From CAWJFJ01 sp963800065 (GTDB lineage Bacteria; Actinomycetota; Acidimicrobiia; Acidimicrobiales; UBA8190): 64,000 nt of DNA. Positions 9,216-17,189 of the stretch are shown here, piece by piece. The notes under the pieces are model-generated. The model had not been told where the DNA came from and did no database searches. It was given only the letters and a program-made list of their open reading frames with translations. Position numbers and translations under genes: made by a program. The DNA lies in NCBI GenBank assembly GCA_963800065.1, contig CAWCZO010000011.1:248001-312000 (forward strand). The letters are read 5' to 3'. Positions within the stretch are counted from its first letter, which is position 1. Each line of letters opens with the position of its first letter.

Positions 9216-10367
9216 ATGGTCAAGGCGCGGACGGTGGCGGTGGCGCTGGCCGTTCTGATCGTTCTCGAGCTTCCGGTCGTGGCGGCGGCCCAGTCGTCGA
9301 ATATCGACGACTGGGGCCAGTGGACCAATGGGACACAGACGCACGCCATAAGCGACACGCCGACCGCAGTCGATCTGGACGCATCGCAAATCCAGGCGTC
9401 GAACGGGGATACCTTCGCCGTTGTGGGCGGGACCGAGTACGCCTGGGGTTACGGAACGGATGGCGACCTCGGCGACGGTACGACGTCGAGCTCGTTCTAC
9501 TCACCGGTCAAAGTGGACTTCCCCTCGGGGACAACCATTGCAGCCATCGGTGACGCCAAGAACGCAGGCTTCGCCGTGGACTCCAGCGACCGGGGTTGGT
9601 CGTGGGGGGAGAGCACCGACGGCGAGATTTGCACCACGGGGAGAAACCGGAAGACCCCTGAACTTCTGCACGGTTTACCAGCCGTGACCGCAGTGGCGGG
9701 AGGTCAGGAGCACGTTCTGTGGCTCACCGAGACCGGAACCGTCGAAGCCTGCGGACTGAATACGTATGGCCAGCTCGGAGACGGCACAACCGAAAGGTCC
9801 GACACTCCCGTCGCCGTCCAGGGCCTGCCTGACAATGATCCGGTGATCGCCATCTCGGCAGGTAACTGGTCATCGGCGGCGCTCACGGCGAGTGGGAGGC
9901 TCTATATGTGGGGCAACAACGCCGCTGGTCAACTCGGCATCGGGAGTACGGCCACCTTCGAGGACACTGCCATGCAGGTACCGGGCACATTCTCCGCGGT
10001 GTACGCAGGCGGCTCCTTGCAATCGAACAATCCGCACACCCTCGCCATCACGGCCGGGGCGACGCCGACAATCGAATCATGGGGTGCCAATACCTACGGC
10101 GAACTCGGGACGGGTTACACCTCAGCCGACTCGGACTCCCCCGTTGACGTCCAGGTGCCACCAGGGGTCGTCTTCGTCACCGTCATGGCCGGGGGCAGCG
10201 AGTCAGGGGCGATCGACTCCCAAGGCGACGTATGGATGTGGGGTCAGGGCGCGGCCGGTCAGCTGGGAAATGGGGGAACATCAAAGAAACTGACGCCGGT
10301 CGAAGTCGGTTCCGGCTTCGTGGCCCTCTCGGGTACGGCCAATAACGTCGTGGCGCTGGAGGGGTAG
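9216..10367 (+). CDS. Secreted RCC1-repeat beta-propeller protein
   Basis: ATG 9216 follows AGGGGGGG, so it is preferred over an upstream TTG in the same frame. The 383-residue product has a Sec signal peptide (VAVALAVLIVLELPVVAAA) and then about seven RCC1-type repeats whose signature is xWGxNxxGQLGxGTT: AWGYGTDGDLGDGTT, EACGLNTYGQLGDGTT, MWGNNAAGQLGIGST, SWGANTYGELGTGYT, MWGQGAAGQLGNGGT. Repeats of this type fold into a seven-bladed propeller used for protein binding. No catalytic motif is visible. It is probably extracellular. Its stop is 15 bp before the left end of an IS3-family element, so the gene itself is intact. Confidence 0.86.
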   Translation: MVKARTVAVALAVLIVLELPVVAAAQSSNIDDWGQWTNGTQTHAISDTPTAVDLDASQIQASNGDTFAVVGGTEYAWGYGTDGDLGDGTTSSSFYSPVKVDFPSGTTIAAIGDAKNAGFAVDSSDRGWSWGESTDGEICTTGRNRKTPELLHGLPAVTAVAGGQEHVLWLTETGTVEACGLNTYGQLGDGTTERSDTPVAVQGLPDNDPVIAISAGNWSSAALTASGRLYMWGNNAAGQLGIGSTATFEDTAMQVPGTFSAVYAGGSLQSNNPHTLAITAGATPTIESWGANTYGELGTGYTSADSDSPVDVQVPPGVVFVTVMAGGSESGAIDSQGDVWMWGQGAAGQLGNGGTSKKLTPVEVGSGFVALSGTANNVVALEG

Positions 10368-10378
10368 GAAGTCCGGTC

Positions 10379-10382
10379 GGGC
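10379..10382. repeat. Target-site duplication, left (GGGC)
   Basis: GGGC directly precedes the IS left end and is repeated at 11618-11621 directly after the right end. A perfect 4-bp duplication indicates a simple transposition event at this site. Confidence 0.75.
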
Positions 10383-10455
10383 TGAGGTGATCCCCCGATA
10401 GTGGTCCAGCCCGTGCGGGTCCGATGCTCCAAACTGGAGCGAGGAGGACCGCACA

Positions 10456-10737
10456 ATGACCAAACGGCGGCGACACACGCCCGACCAGATCATCCGCAAG
10501 CTGGCCGAGGGCCACAAGCTCATGGCCGGCGGCTCCGACCTCGACGAGGTGTGCCGGCAGCTCGAGATCGCCGAGTCGACCTGGAACCGGTGGCTGGCCC
10601 AGTACGGGGGCATGAAGGCCAACGACGCCAAGCGCCTCAAGGAGCTGGAGATCGAGAACGCCCGGCTGAAGAAGCTCGTGGCCGAGGCCGAGCTCGACAA
10701 GGCGATGCTCAAGGAGCTGGCCGAGGGAAACTTCTAA
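10456..10737 (+). CDS. IS3-family transposase OrfA (copy 1)
   Basis: This 93-residue protein follows a GAGGAGG ribosome site. It has an N-terminal helix-turn-helix that binds the IS ends (RRHTPDQIIRKLAEGHKL through AESTWNRWLAQYGG) and a C-terminal leucine-zipper-like coiled coil (KRLKELEIENARLKKLVAEA). OrfA alone usually acts as a regulator/inhibitor of transposition. It also supplies the N-terminal DNA-binding part of the OrfAB fusion made by -1 frameshifting near its 3' end. Confidence 0.92.
   Translation: MTKRRRHTPDQIIRKLAEGHKLMAGGSDLDEVCRQLEIAESTWNRWLAQYGGMKANDAKRLKELEIENARLKKLVAEAELDKAMLKELAEGNF
10725..10731 (+). promoter_or_regulatory. Programmed -1 ribosomal frameshift heptamer GGGAAAC
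   Basis: In the OrfA frame the codons read G GGA AAC, a canonical X-XXY-YYZ slippery site two codons before the OrfA stop. Slipping back one base continues as GKLLTPNRRR in the OrfB frame, so the full OrfAB transposase is produced. This is the standard IS3 expression mechanism. The site itself is seen; its use is inferred. Confidence 0.72.
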
Positions 10738-10760
10738 CCCCGAACCGTCGCCGCTGTGCA

Positions 10761-11588
10761 GTGGAGACGCTGCAGACGCGGTTCGGGGTCTCCGAGCGTC
10801 GAGCGTGCGCCGTCGTCGGCCAGCACCGCTCCACCCAGCGCCTGGTCGAACCGTCCCCCTCGGACGACGAGGTGGCCCTGCGGGCGTTTCTCCGGGCCTT
10901 CTCCATCACCCGGCCCCGGTGGGGCTGGCGCCGGGCAGCCAAGCAGGCCCGCCGGGAGGGCTGGCGGGTGAACGACAAGCGCATCCAGCGTTTATGGCGC
11001 TCTGAGGGCTTGAAGGTGCCCTATCGCAAGCGCAAGAAGCCGCTGCGAGGCATCGGCACGGCCGTGGGGGCTATGAGCCCCATCGCCCCCAACGCCCTGT
11101 GGGCCCTCGACTTCCAGTTCGACGTGACCGTGGACGGTCGCACTCTCAAGATGCTTAACATCGTCGACGAGTTCACCCGGGAGTGCCCGGCCATCGTCGT
11201 CGAGCGCAACATCGATGCCGACCGGGTGGTGGCCACCCTGGAGCGCCTGGCCCTCGAACGGGGAGCACCGGCCTTCGTGAGGTTCGACAACGGACCGGAG
11301 TTCATCGCTTACGCCGTGGCCGACTGGTGCCGGTTCAACGGCGTGAACTCGATCTTCATCGACCCCGGTTCACCCTGGCAGAACGCCTGGATCGAATCGT
11401 TCAACGGCCGGCTGCGAGACGAGTTGCTCAACGGCTGGCAGTTCGACAGCCTGTTGGAAGCGAAGGTCCTCATCGAGGACTGGCGCATCGACTACAACAT
11501 CAACCGCCCCCACAGTGCCCACGGCGAGCTCACTCCGAGCGAATTCGCCCGAGCCTGGACCTACCGACACGAACCAGTGCCCGCATAG
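10761..11588 (+). CDS. IS3-family transposase OrfB, DDE integrase core (copy 1)
   Basis: The frame is open from before the frameshift site. GTG 10761 is the nearest internal start, but the main product is expected to be the OrfAB fusion. The retroviral-integrase-type rve domain shows the catalytic triad: Asp in LWALDFQFDVT, Asp in FVRFDNGPEFIAY, and Glu in WIESFNGRLRDELL, followed by the IS3 C-terminal YNINRPHSAHGELTPSEFA. An upstream HTH_21-like segment (FSITRPRWGWRRAAKQARRE) is present. It appears intact and differs from copy 2 by one residue (Arg versus Gln near the C-terminus). Confidence 0.92.
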   Translation: METLQTRFGVSERRACAVVGQHRSTQRLVEPSPSDDEVALRAFLRAFSITRPRWGWRRAAKQARREGWRVNDKRIQRLWRSEGLKVPYRKRKKPLRGIGTAVGAMSPIAPNALWALDFQFDVTVDGRTLKMLNIVDEFTRECPAIVVERNIDADRVVATLERLALERGAPAFVRFDNGPEFIAYAVADWCRFNGVNSIFIDPGSPWQNAWIESFNGRLRDELLNGWQFDSLLEAKVLIEDWRIDYNINRPHSAHGELTPSEFARAWTYRHEPVPA

Positions 11589-11617
11589 GACCTGGACCAC
11601 TTATCGGGGACCCCTCA

Positions 11618-11621
11618 GGGC
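11618..11621. repeat. Target-site duplication, right (GGGC)
   Basis: Second half of the GGGC duplication made by insertion of the IS copy at 10383-11617. Confidence 0.75.
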
Positions 11622-12103
11622 CACTTGTCCGAGACATGCTGCACGAAGAACGGTCACTAGGACGGGTGTTGCGGGACGACTACCGGCATAGCTTCACTCA
11701 TCATCGCGGCGGCGGAGTCGACTCAACAGGAGACCGGGACGGTTCTTCCTCGATTCCGCGCTGTTTTGCGTCCGGCTCCGACGAGTCGCTCTCACCGGCG
11801 GGGGGTATGAAGAGAATCGGCATCTCCGAGTGGGTCCCGGAGAGGGGATCACACTCGGGTCTAACTACGCATGCCGTAAACGGCCGACGGCGACCGCCGA
11901 TCTCGCCAGCAGCCAAAGCCTTGTGGGCCCGAACGCACCACAACCCCGTCACAATGAAACGAGCCCGCATCAGGTACTTGTACCTACCCGCCTGCGTACA
12001 ATCTCGCCTCTTTGCTCGCCTCCCGCGTGCCGACAATCTATCTCGATATCGACAGTCGAGCGGGAGGTCTGAAAGGCACGGCGTAGCTCCCCGAGGAGCG
12101 GAT
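11622..12103. other. 480-bp intergenic stretch downstream of the IS
   Basis: No frame here carries a ribosome site or motif. The segment has lower GC patches (for example around 11960-12060), and its last 40 bp serve as leader to the PilZ gene. It probably contains that gene's promoter, but no clear -35/-10 pair could be fixed by eye. Confidence 0.4.
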
Positions 12104-12430
12104 ATGGAACATGAGTTCAGACGATTAATTCCTCGTCTCGTCGTCGACTGGCGCGGCGTGATGAAGCTCGACCAGGACCCCCACGAGCTTTGGCGAGACT
12201 GCCGAGTGACGGACATTTCCTCGGCTGGAGCCGCATTGGAGCTGGTCAATACCCTGGTTGAGGAGGTGAAGGGGGATTCCCTCCTCCTCGCCATTCACAT
12301 GCGGGCCCAGGTGAGGCATGTGGGGTCGACGAACGACAACAGGCTCAGAATGGGGACGGAGTTCACCGGACTCACAGACGCCGAGCGTGCCTACCTGGCG
12401 TCCCTACAAGAACTTGAGGCTTACTGGTAG
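12104..12430 (+). CDS. PilZ domain protein (c-di-GMP receptor type)
   Basis: The start is ATG 12104 after CGAGGAGCGG. The 108-residue protein is a stand-alone PilZ domain: R7-L-I-P-R11 gives the RxxxR motif and D37-I-S-S-A-G42 gives the DxSxxG motif, both needed to hold a c-di-GMP dimer. The C-terminal half (RHVGSTNDNRLRMGTEFTGL) matches the last PilZ strands, where a GxxF segment is typical. It likely senses c-di-GMP in the cytoplasm and passes the signal by protein contact. The next gene starts 25 bp downstream. Confidence 0.84.
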   Translation: MEHEFRRLIPRLVVDWRGVMKLDQDPHELWRDCRVTDISSAGAALELVNTLVEEVKGDSLLLAIHMRAQVRHVGSTNDNRLRMGTEFTGLTDAERAYLASLQELEAYW

Positions 12431-12455
12431 CACCAGAATCGAGTGGAGGTACGCC

Positions 12456-12716
12456 ATGGCACCCAGTCTGGCACGCTCCAAGCTGGAATCAACACGTCGT
12501 CTCACACCGATAGAGCGGTGCTTGTATATGGTTGCGCTCGACCTCGACCCACGTATTGACTACACGAATTATGAGATTCAGGTTGCGTGGCGCCGGCGCA
12601 TCGCGCGGGTGCATCATGCCGTCGGTGGCAACGACGTCATCTCCGCCATTAATACGGCGTATGTCGCCTTGGTCAGTCAACCTGAGCTGTTCCAGCACGT
12701 TGACCTAATGCTGTAG
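12456..12716 (+). CDS. Small protein resembling a degenerate J domain
   Basis: ATG 12456 follows GTGGAGGTACGCC. The 86-residue product has the segment YEIQVAWRRRIARVHHAVGG followed by NDVISAINTAYVALVSQPE. The arrangement of a basic helix II, a turn with GGND and an INxAYxxL helix III recalls DnaJ domains, in which HPDxxGG joins the helices. Here the HPD tripeptide is replaced (HHAVGG), so stimulation of DnaK is unlikely. The J-like reading is inference from pattern. If wrong, this is simply an unrecognised small cytoplasmic protein. It follows the PilZ gene closely and is probably co-transcribed. Confidence 0.62.
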   Translation: MAPSLARSKLESTRRLTPIERCLYMVALDLDPRIDYTNYEIQVAWRRRIARVHHAVGGNDVISAINTAYVALVSQPELFQHVDLML

Positions 12717-12731
12717 CAACGTCGAAGGGAC

Positions 12732-13226
12732 TTGCGCCAAAATGGGCCTGTCGCTAGTCAAGCAGAGCCCTCTTTGACTATTCTTGCGTGCATCGGCGCC
12801 GACGGTACTCAGTCAGACGACCAGCGTCCAAGGGCGACGCGTCAACTCGCGCTCGACGCCACCGCAGCCATGGTCGCGGTAATCGTCTTAGCGGCGTGTG
12901 GCAGTGTTCCTCGCCCCGGGCCGACAGGAGTTCTCCAGGGGCATTTGATTACCGAGCGGGCTAGCTTTCCCCAGCCCGAGATCATGGCGTCCGCCATGAC
13001 CACGGGGCCGTCATACGTACCAACCGCAATGTCCGTGGAGGTGAGGTCGGGGCGCCATGGACGGGTAGTTGCCGACGAGAATGTTGCACCGGGACACGAG
13101 TACCGTTTCGTGCCCTCTCCCGGAACCTACGAACTCCTCACTCCCGGACATACGTGCTCGAGGTCCATACGAGTCCGGACGGACACCACCGTCACTACCG
13201 ACGTCGTCTGCGTCATGGCAGGATAG
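12732..13226 (+). CDS. Small secreted lipoprotein-like protein
   Basis: The start is unclear: TTG 12732 gives 164 residues, while ATG 12870 would truncate the signal. The sequence ATRQLALDATAAMVAVIVLAACGSV is a lipoprotein signal with its Cys in LAACG. The mature part ends in a compact domain: ARxxHEYRFVPSPGTYELLTP-like segment (GHEYRFVPSPGTYELLTPGH), then C-x3-IRV and VVCVMAG. One Cys pair is available for a disulfide. This layout closely resembles the protein at 14251, so the two may be diverged paralogues with a transthyretin/CarboxypepD_reg-like beta-sandwich. Function unknown. Confidence 0.6.
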   Translation: MRQNGPVASQAEPSLTILACIGADGTQSDDQRPRATRQLALDATAAMVAVIVLAACGSVPRPGPTGVLQGHLITERASFPQPEIMASAMTTGPSYVPTAMSVEVRSGRHGRVVADENVAPGHEYRFVPSPGTYELLTPGHTCSRSIRVRTDTTVTTDVVCVMAG

Positions 13227-13399
13227 GTTTCCGCCGTGTCGAGCGTGATCGGCTGTTGGGCATCACCCCGAACGGATCGAAGCGCCGACCCGCCTTGGGA
13301 TCCGCGATTTACGATCCCACAACTTGGAGTCCAACACTGATCGGCGACAGTATGATCACGGCGTCGAACCCGTGGAGGAATCGGGAGGAGGTTGGACGC

Positions 13400-14167
13400 G
13401 TGGTGTTTCCGGTCAGACTGTCGATGGTTACGTACAATTTGTGGGGTACTGAACGCTGGCCTGAACGAGAGCCTGCCATCCGCTTGTTCTTTGAACGGTA
13501 TCAACCAGACGTGCTCTGCGTACAGGAGCTGACCCTCGAGACCCGACAGCTTCTAGATGACATCCTCTCGGATCACGGACGTGTAGAGGATCCCTTCATC
13601 GGCTGGATGACAGAGGGCAACATCTGGTGGAACCACGATCTCTTCCAGCTCGTTGAGTACGGTGCTGAGGAATTCGGAATCGAGGCATATCCGGATCGTC
13701 GTCTCTTCTGGACACGTCTCCAGGTCGTCGATCGGCCGACCACACTGTTCGTCGGGGACATCCATCTCAGTGATGCTGGGTTGCACAGCGAGTTAGAGGG
13801 GGGATGCAATAGCCGGGTCAGGGAGATCAAAGAGATCATCGAAACTCTTGGCCGACTCGTCGATGACCGAGAGGCAGCATTCCTGTTGGGTGACTACAAC
13901 GACTCCCTTGCCCCCCTGGCACACCTCCTTCTGGCGGGATTCGACAGCTGTTGGGCAAAGTTGCATCAGATACCCCCGCCAACGATGCCCGCCTATCCTG
14001 ATCGTCTGCTGGGATCAGGATTTGCATCGAGCTTTGTCCTGGATTGGATCGTTGCGAACAGGAATGCCCGACCTCTTTCGGCGTCGAGTCCTCATGTTTA
14101 TGCAGGTCATGTGGCGGCGTCGGACCATTGGCCGGTGCATGCGGTCTACGAGTTGATTGACCACTGA
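13400..14167 (+). CDS. Endonuclease/exonuclease/phosphatase (EEP) family enzyme
   Basis: GTG 13400 is chosen because GGAGGAGG lies 9 nt upstream; ATG 13352 is a weaker alternative. The 255-residue protein has all EEP hallmarks: TYNLWGTERW (metal/phosphate Asn), CVQEL (metal-binding Glu near 43), LFVGDIHLSD (catalytic Asp/His), FLLGDYND (Asp-x-Asn) and the final AASDHWPVHA (Asp-His pair). EEP enzymes hydrolyse phosphodiester or phosphomonoester bonds in nucleic acids, inositol lipids or nucleotides with Mg2+. There is no signal peptide, so a cytoplasmic location is expected. It stands between two small secreted proteins of similar build, an unusual context for this family. Confidence 0.82.
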   Translation: MVFPVRLSMVTYNLWGTERWPEREPAIRLFFERYQPDVLCVQELTLETRQLLDDILSDHGRVEDPFIGWMTEGNIWWNHDLFQLVEYGAEEFGIEAYPDRRLFWTRLQVVDRPTTLFVGDIHLSDAGLHSELEGGCNSRVREIKEIIETLGRLVDDREAAFLLGDYNDSLAPLAHLLLAGFDSCWAKLHQIPPPTMPAYPDRLLGSGFASSFVLDWIVANRNARPLSASSPHVYAGHVAASDHWPVHAVYELIDH

Positions 14168-14250
14168 TTAGACAATCGGGATGCTTGCGTCGCCTCATGT
14201 ATCGGTGGCTCATCGGGAACCCGCCCGGCCGCTCAAGCGTCAGAATATAC

Positions 14251-14643
14251 ATGGCGAAATGGACGAAGCGTGGACGGGTGTTGGGGCTAGTCGCCTTGGT
14301 CGCTTCCATGGCCGGATTGGGTAGCGGGCTGGCTCTGTCCCTTTCGGGCTCGAAGGTGGGCCCCGAGACTGGCACACTCTCACTCCAGTACGGTGGATTC
14401 AGGGTCATCGAGGTGTCCGAAGGACAGGGGACGGTTGTGGTCGAAGAAGGAGACAGCACGATAGCGACTCAAAGCGTTGCCAGAGGCCGTCGGTTTCGTT
14501 TCGTCCTGACGAAAGGCCGCTATCGAATCCATGCGGAACTGTCTTCAGTTCAGGGCGAGTCCTTCTGCAATACAGTGAGGGTCTTGGTTCGTGCTCGCTC
14601 CTCCAACGTCGTAACGGTGAGGTGCTTCAATGCCGCTGGTTGA
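14251..14643 (+). CDS. Small membrane-anchored/secreted protein
   Basis: ATG 14251 gives 130 residues with a basic N-terminus and hydrophobic segment (VLGLVALVASMAGLGSGLAL), either a signal peptide or an uncleaved anchor. Upstream in-frame starts at 14185 (TTG) and 14197 (ATG) cannot be excluded. The rest is all-beta in look: TLSLQYGGFRVIEVSEGQGT, then RRFRFVLTKGRYRIHAELSS, a Cys, and VVTVRCFNAAG. The RFxxxxGxYxIxxxxxxxxxxxC...VxC pattern is shared with the protein at 12732. Function unknown. It may decorate the cell surface. Confidence 0.62.
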   Translation: MAKWTKRGRVLGLVALVASMAGLGSGLALSLSGSKVGPETGTLSLQYGGFRVIEVSEGQGTVVVEEGDSTIATQSVARGRRFRFVLTKGRYRIHAELSSVQGESFCNTVRVLVRARSSNVVTVRCFNAAG

Positions 14644-14663
14644 CGGGGCCGGATGGACGACGG

Positions 14664-15611
14664 TCACTTGTAGAGGTCGCGCTTGATGACTTCCAACGTG
14701 TCTTCGAGTAGCGACCGATTGATGCGAATGAGGTTTGCGACGATGCCCAGAGTCACTGAGATAAACGAAAAATTCAACAGCACCGCCCCGATGACCAGCG
14801 ATTGCAGGTGATGGGCCCCGTTTGGATTCTTTACCGTGAGCACCAGGTACAGGTAGTGAACGAAGGGTATCACGCCGAGCACAAAAAACAATCCACCGAT
14901 GCTGAGGAACACCGTGTACGGCCTGTACATCGTGAAGCTGTTGAGCATGGCCACCATGCTTTTTCTCACGTGTTCCCAGGAATTTTTGAAAAGCCGTGAC
15001 TCACGAGTCTTGGGATTGGTTTCGATCTTGATGGTCGCCAATGCCAGTCTCTTGTTCGCCGCCTGGATTGTCGTCTCTGCGGCGAAATTGAAGCGCCCGA
15101 TGAGGTTGAGTTTGATCGCCGCTTCCTTGGAGTAAGCCCGGAATCCACTGGTTCCATCAGGCAGGTTCGTCCCCGCCGCCAGATTCATCACCCCGGTGCC
15201 GAACTTCTGAAGGAACTTCTTCATCGGAGAGAAGTGCTCAATGGTCTGAACTTGGCGATCGGCGATGACGGTGTCCGCCTCTCCTTCCATGATGGGGCGG
15301 ATCAGGTCCGGGATGCGCTCTTGTGGATACTGGTTGTCACCGTCGGTCAGGACCAAGATGTCCGCGCCCAGTTCGAGCCCCCGTTGAATCCCGTCGCGCA
15401 GAGAGTGTGCGAGGCCCCGGTTTCGGGGATGGTGGACAAACTCAGTTACGCCAAACCGTTTGGCGACCGAGACCGTCTGGTCCGTCGATCCATCATCGAT
15501 TATGAGCACCTGTATCTCGTCGATGCCGTCGATCTCCTTTGGAATGGTCTCGAGGACCAGCGGGAGGGTTAGCTCCTCGTTGAGGCACGGAATCATGATT
15601 ACAACCTTCAT
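14664..15611 (-). CDS. GT2 glycosyltransferase, polyprenyl-phosphate sugar transferase type
   Basis: This 315-residue protein begins MKVVIMIPCLNEELTLPLVL and carries the GT-A elements IIDDGSTD (D39-D40) and the metal-binding LTDGDNQYP (D90-x-D92). The central DGTSGFRAYSKEA and the C-terminal pair of transmembrane helices (VFLSIGGLFFVLGVIPFVHY and LVIGAVLLNFSFISVTLG) match DPM1/GtrB-like transferases, which move a sugar from a nucleotide donor to undecaprenyl or decaprenyl phosphate at the inner face of the membrane. Probably involved in cell-wall or surface glycan modification. No partner flippase or arabinosyl/mannosyl transferase is adjacent. Confidence 0.86.
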   Translation of the reverse strand: MKVVIMIPCLNEELTLPLVLETIPKEIDGIDEIQVLIIDDGSTDQTVSVAKRFGVTEFVHHPRNRGLAHSLRDGIQRGLELGADILVLTDGDNQYPQERIPDLIRPIMEGEADTVIADRQVQTIEHFSPMKKFLQKFGTGVMNLAAGTNLPDGTSGFRAYSKEAAIKLNLIGRFNFAAETTIQAANKRLALATIKIETNPKTRESRLFKNSWEHVRKSMVAMLNSFTMYRPYTVFLSIGGLFFVLGVIPFVHYLYLVLTVKNPNGAHHLQSLVIGAVLLNFSFISVTLGIVANLIRINRSLLEDTLEVIKRDLYK

Positions 15612-15758
15612 GTCGTCGAGGGTATCTCACGGCTCAGCCGATCATGAAGTTCATCTCCGTCGAACCCTCCTGAGGCCCCTCGGCACTCCCCCTTTCGGCC
15701 CGAACCGATTCGCGAGACCCATTCCGGGGAGGTGATCGAAAATTGAATCTGGTTGCGC

Positions 15759-16988
15759 TCAACGGAGGTTCACCCTGACCAAGGTGCTGTAACCGAGGTC
15801 TTGCTCACTCTCTGCAAACGGGGGTTCCAGAAGATACAGACTCCCGTCGAGAACGACTGCCTGCCCTTGGACCAATCCCCCGTACTCTCCGGTGAGGGGG
15901 ACGACGAGGGGGGGCAGGGTCGCCACGACCCTTTCGGTGCCGGTGTCGGGGTCGATGCTCACGATCTCCTGCGGGCTGGGGGTGGGGGTGACACCAGTGG
16001 GCGCATGAGTCCACTGCAACGTCCACAGTCCATCCGATTCATCCCCGATGACCGTGTTCGGGTGATAGCCCTGGTCCGGGACCGTGAATACGGGCCGGAA
16101 GTCGGTCCCGTCGAGACGCCAGATCGTCTCGTGGGTGCAGCCGGATCTCTCACGTCCTATTCCGGCCCAGAGATCATCTTTACTCCCGAGGAGCCAGCAA
16201 ACAACGATCTTACTGCTCGGAACCGCCACAATTGCCCTGTCTGATCCTGGTGCTACATAAAACAAGGCGGACGACACTCCACCTTCTACCGAGTTTCCGA
16301 TCCAGAGCCCGTCGTTGTCAGCAGCCATGATTGGGCGATAGAGCGTGGGCACGGACACGGTGTCCACGATCTGACCTGAAGAGGTGGACACCTGAAGCAA
16401 TTCGGCAGTTCCCGGGTGTGACACGTTGACTGTCTCGGCACCGTCGACGATCGTGGAATTGTCATAGATCCAGAGCCGGCCGCTGCCGTAGGCCATCACT
16501 GGCCGAGTATCGGAGTAGCTGGCGTAGGTCATGACCACGGGACCGACGGACGTCTGACCGGTCTGGGGATCGAGATGGGCGATTCTGATGGTCGCATTGT
16601 TCGAATCCGGGATATAGCTATTAACAATTCCGACCGTCTCTCCATCGACTGCTGGATTATTGCAGTCGGCTTCGATCCTCGAACCGAGTTCCAATGTCCG
16701 TGGGTCCACGGTTGCGGAGACGCACGTGGGTGACTTGGCTGAGGCAGTGGAGGCGACTTCACCGCTCAAACGCAGGTTTCCTTGTGCCACGGTGATGTCG
16801 TTGAACATGTCGGCCGGCGGCAACGATACAGAGTGGAGTCGATGACTCCCGTACAAATATTCGGGTGGCGTACCAACCGCTGAGGACCTCGCTGGGGCGG
16901 TGACTATCGAACCGCCGGCGGCAGCGCCGGTCACGAGGACGAGAATCAGTACTGTCGTCAATGATGTCGCCCTACCGGGAACTGGCAT
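15759..16988 (-). CDS. Secreted beta-propeller-like protein
   Basis: This 409-residue protein has an N-terminal signal peptide (TTVLILVLVTGAAAGG). The mature part is built of repeating blocks in which a short beta-strand leads into Gly-Leu-Trp: SGRLWIYDNST, DGLWIGNSV, DDLWAGIGR, DGLWTLQW, together with repeated DPxTGxxxxVVxLP-type segments (HLDPQTGQTSVGPVV, IDPDTGTERVVATLP). This is the pattern of YVTN/WD-like or Kelch-like propellers on actinobacterial surfaces. No enzyme motif is seen. There are Cys residues in the N-terminal third. The partner and role are unknown. Confidence 0.68.
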   Translation of the reverse strand: MPVPGRATSLTTVLILVLVTGAAAGGSIVTAPARSSAVGTPPEYLYGSHRLHSVSLPPADMFNDITVAQGNLRLSGEVASTASAKSPTCVSATVDPRTLELGSRIEADCNNPAVDGETVGIVNSYIPDSNNATIRIAHLDPQTGQTSVGPVVMTYASYSDTRPVMAYGSGRLWIYDNSTIVDGAETVNVSHPGTAELLQVSTSSGQIVDTVSVPTLYRPIMAADNDGLWIGNSVEGGVSSALFYVAPGSDRAIVAVPSSKIVVCWLLGSKDDLWAGIGRERSGCTHETIWRLDGTDFRPVFTVPDQGYHPNTVIGDESDGLWTLQWTHAPTGVTPTPSPQEIVSIDPDTGTERVVATLPPLVVPLTGEYGGLVQGQAVVLDGSLYLLEPPFAESEQDLGYSTLVRVNLR

Positions 16989-17189
16989 CCGGCACCTCCT
17001 TCAACGCCCGGGTCACCTTACTCACGCCGACAGCGGTCAAACCGTCGGCAGCGGTCATCCGACGCGAAAATGCGAAGCTATGCCCGAGCATCAACGCCCG
17101 CGACACTGCCGTTCCGATCCGGGGCCATCACGGGATCGGGTATCGTGGGAACCAGCTATCTCCCGCAACCGGCTCGGGCGCGACAGCGT

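Larger units (their letters stand above)
10383..11617 (+). mobile_element. IS3-family insertion sequence, copy 1 (1235 bp)
   Basis: The ends were defined by comparison with the second copy at 40400-41634 (opposite strand): similarity stops at TGAGGTGATCCCCC on the left and GGGGACCCCTCA on the right. The terminal inverted repeats (TGAGG...GTGGTCCAG) are imperfect and have the TG...CA tips typical of IS3. A 4-bp direct duplication GGGC flanks the element. It encodes OrfA and OrfB in overlapping phases. The 4-bp duplication and the sequence of OrfB fit the IS407-like group, which is a family-level inference. Confidence 0.93.

Noticed and set aside
11701..12294. 197-codon minus-strand frame opposite the PilZ gene
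   Set aside because: Ser/Arg-rich shadow; the plus strand has the PilZ motifs and a good ribosome site.
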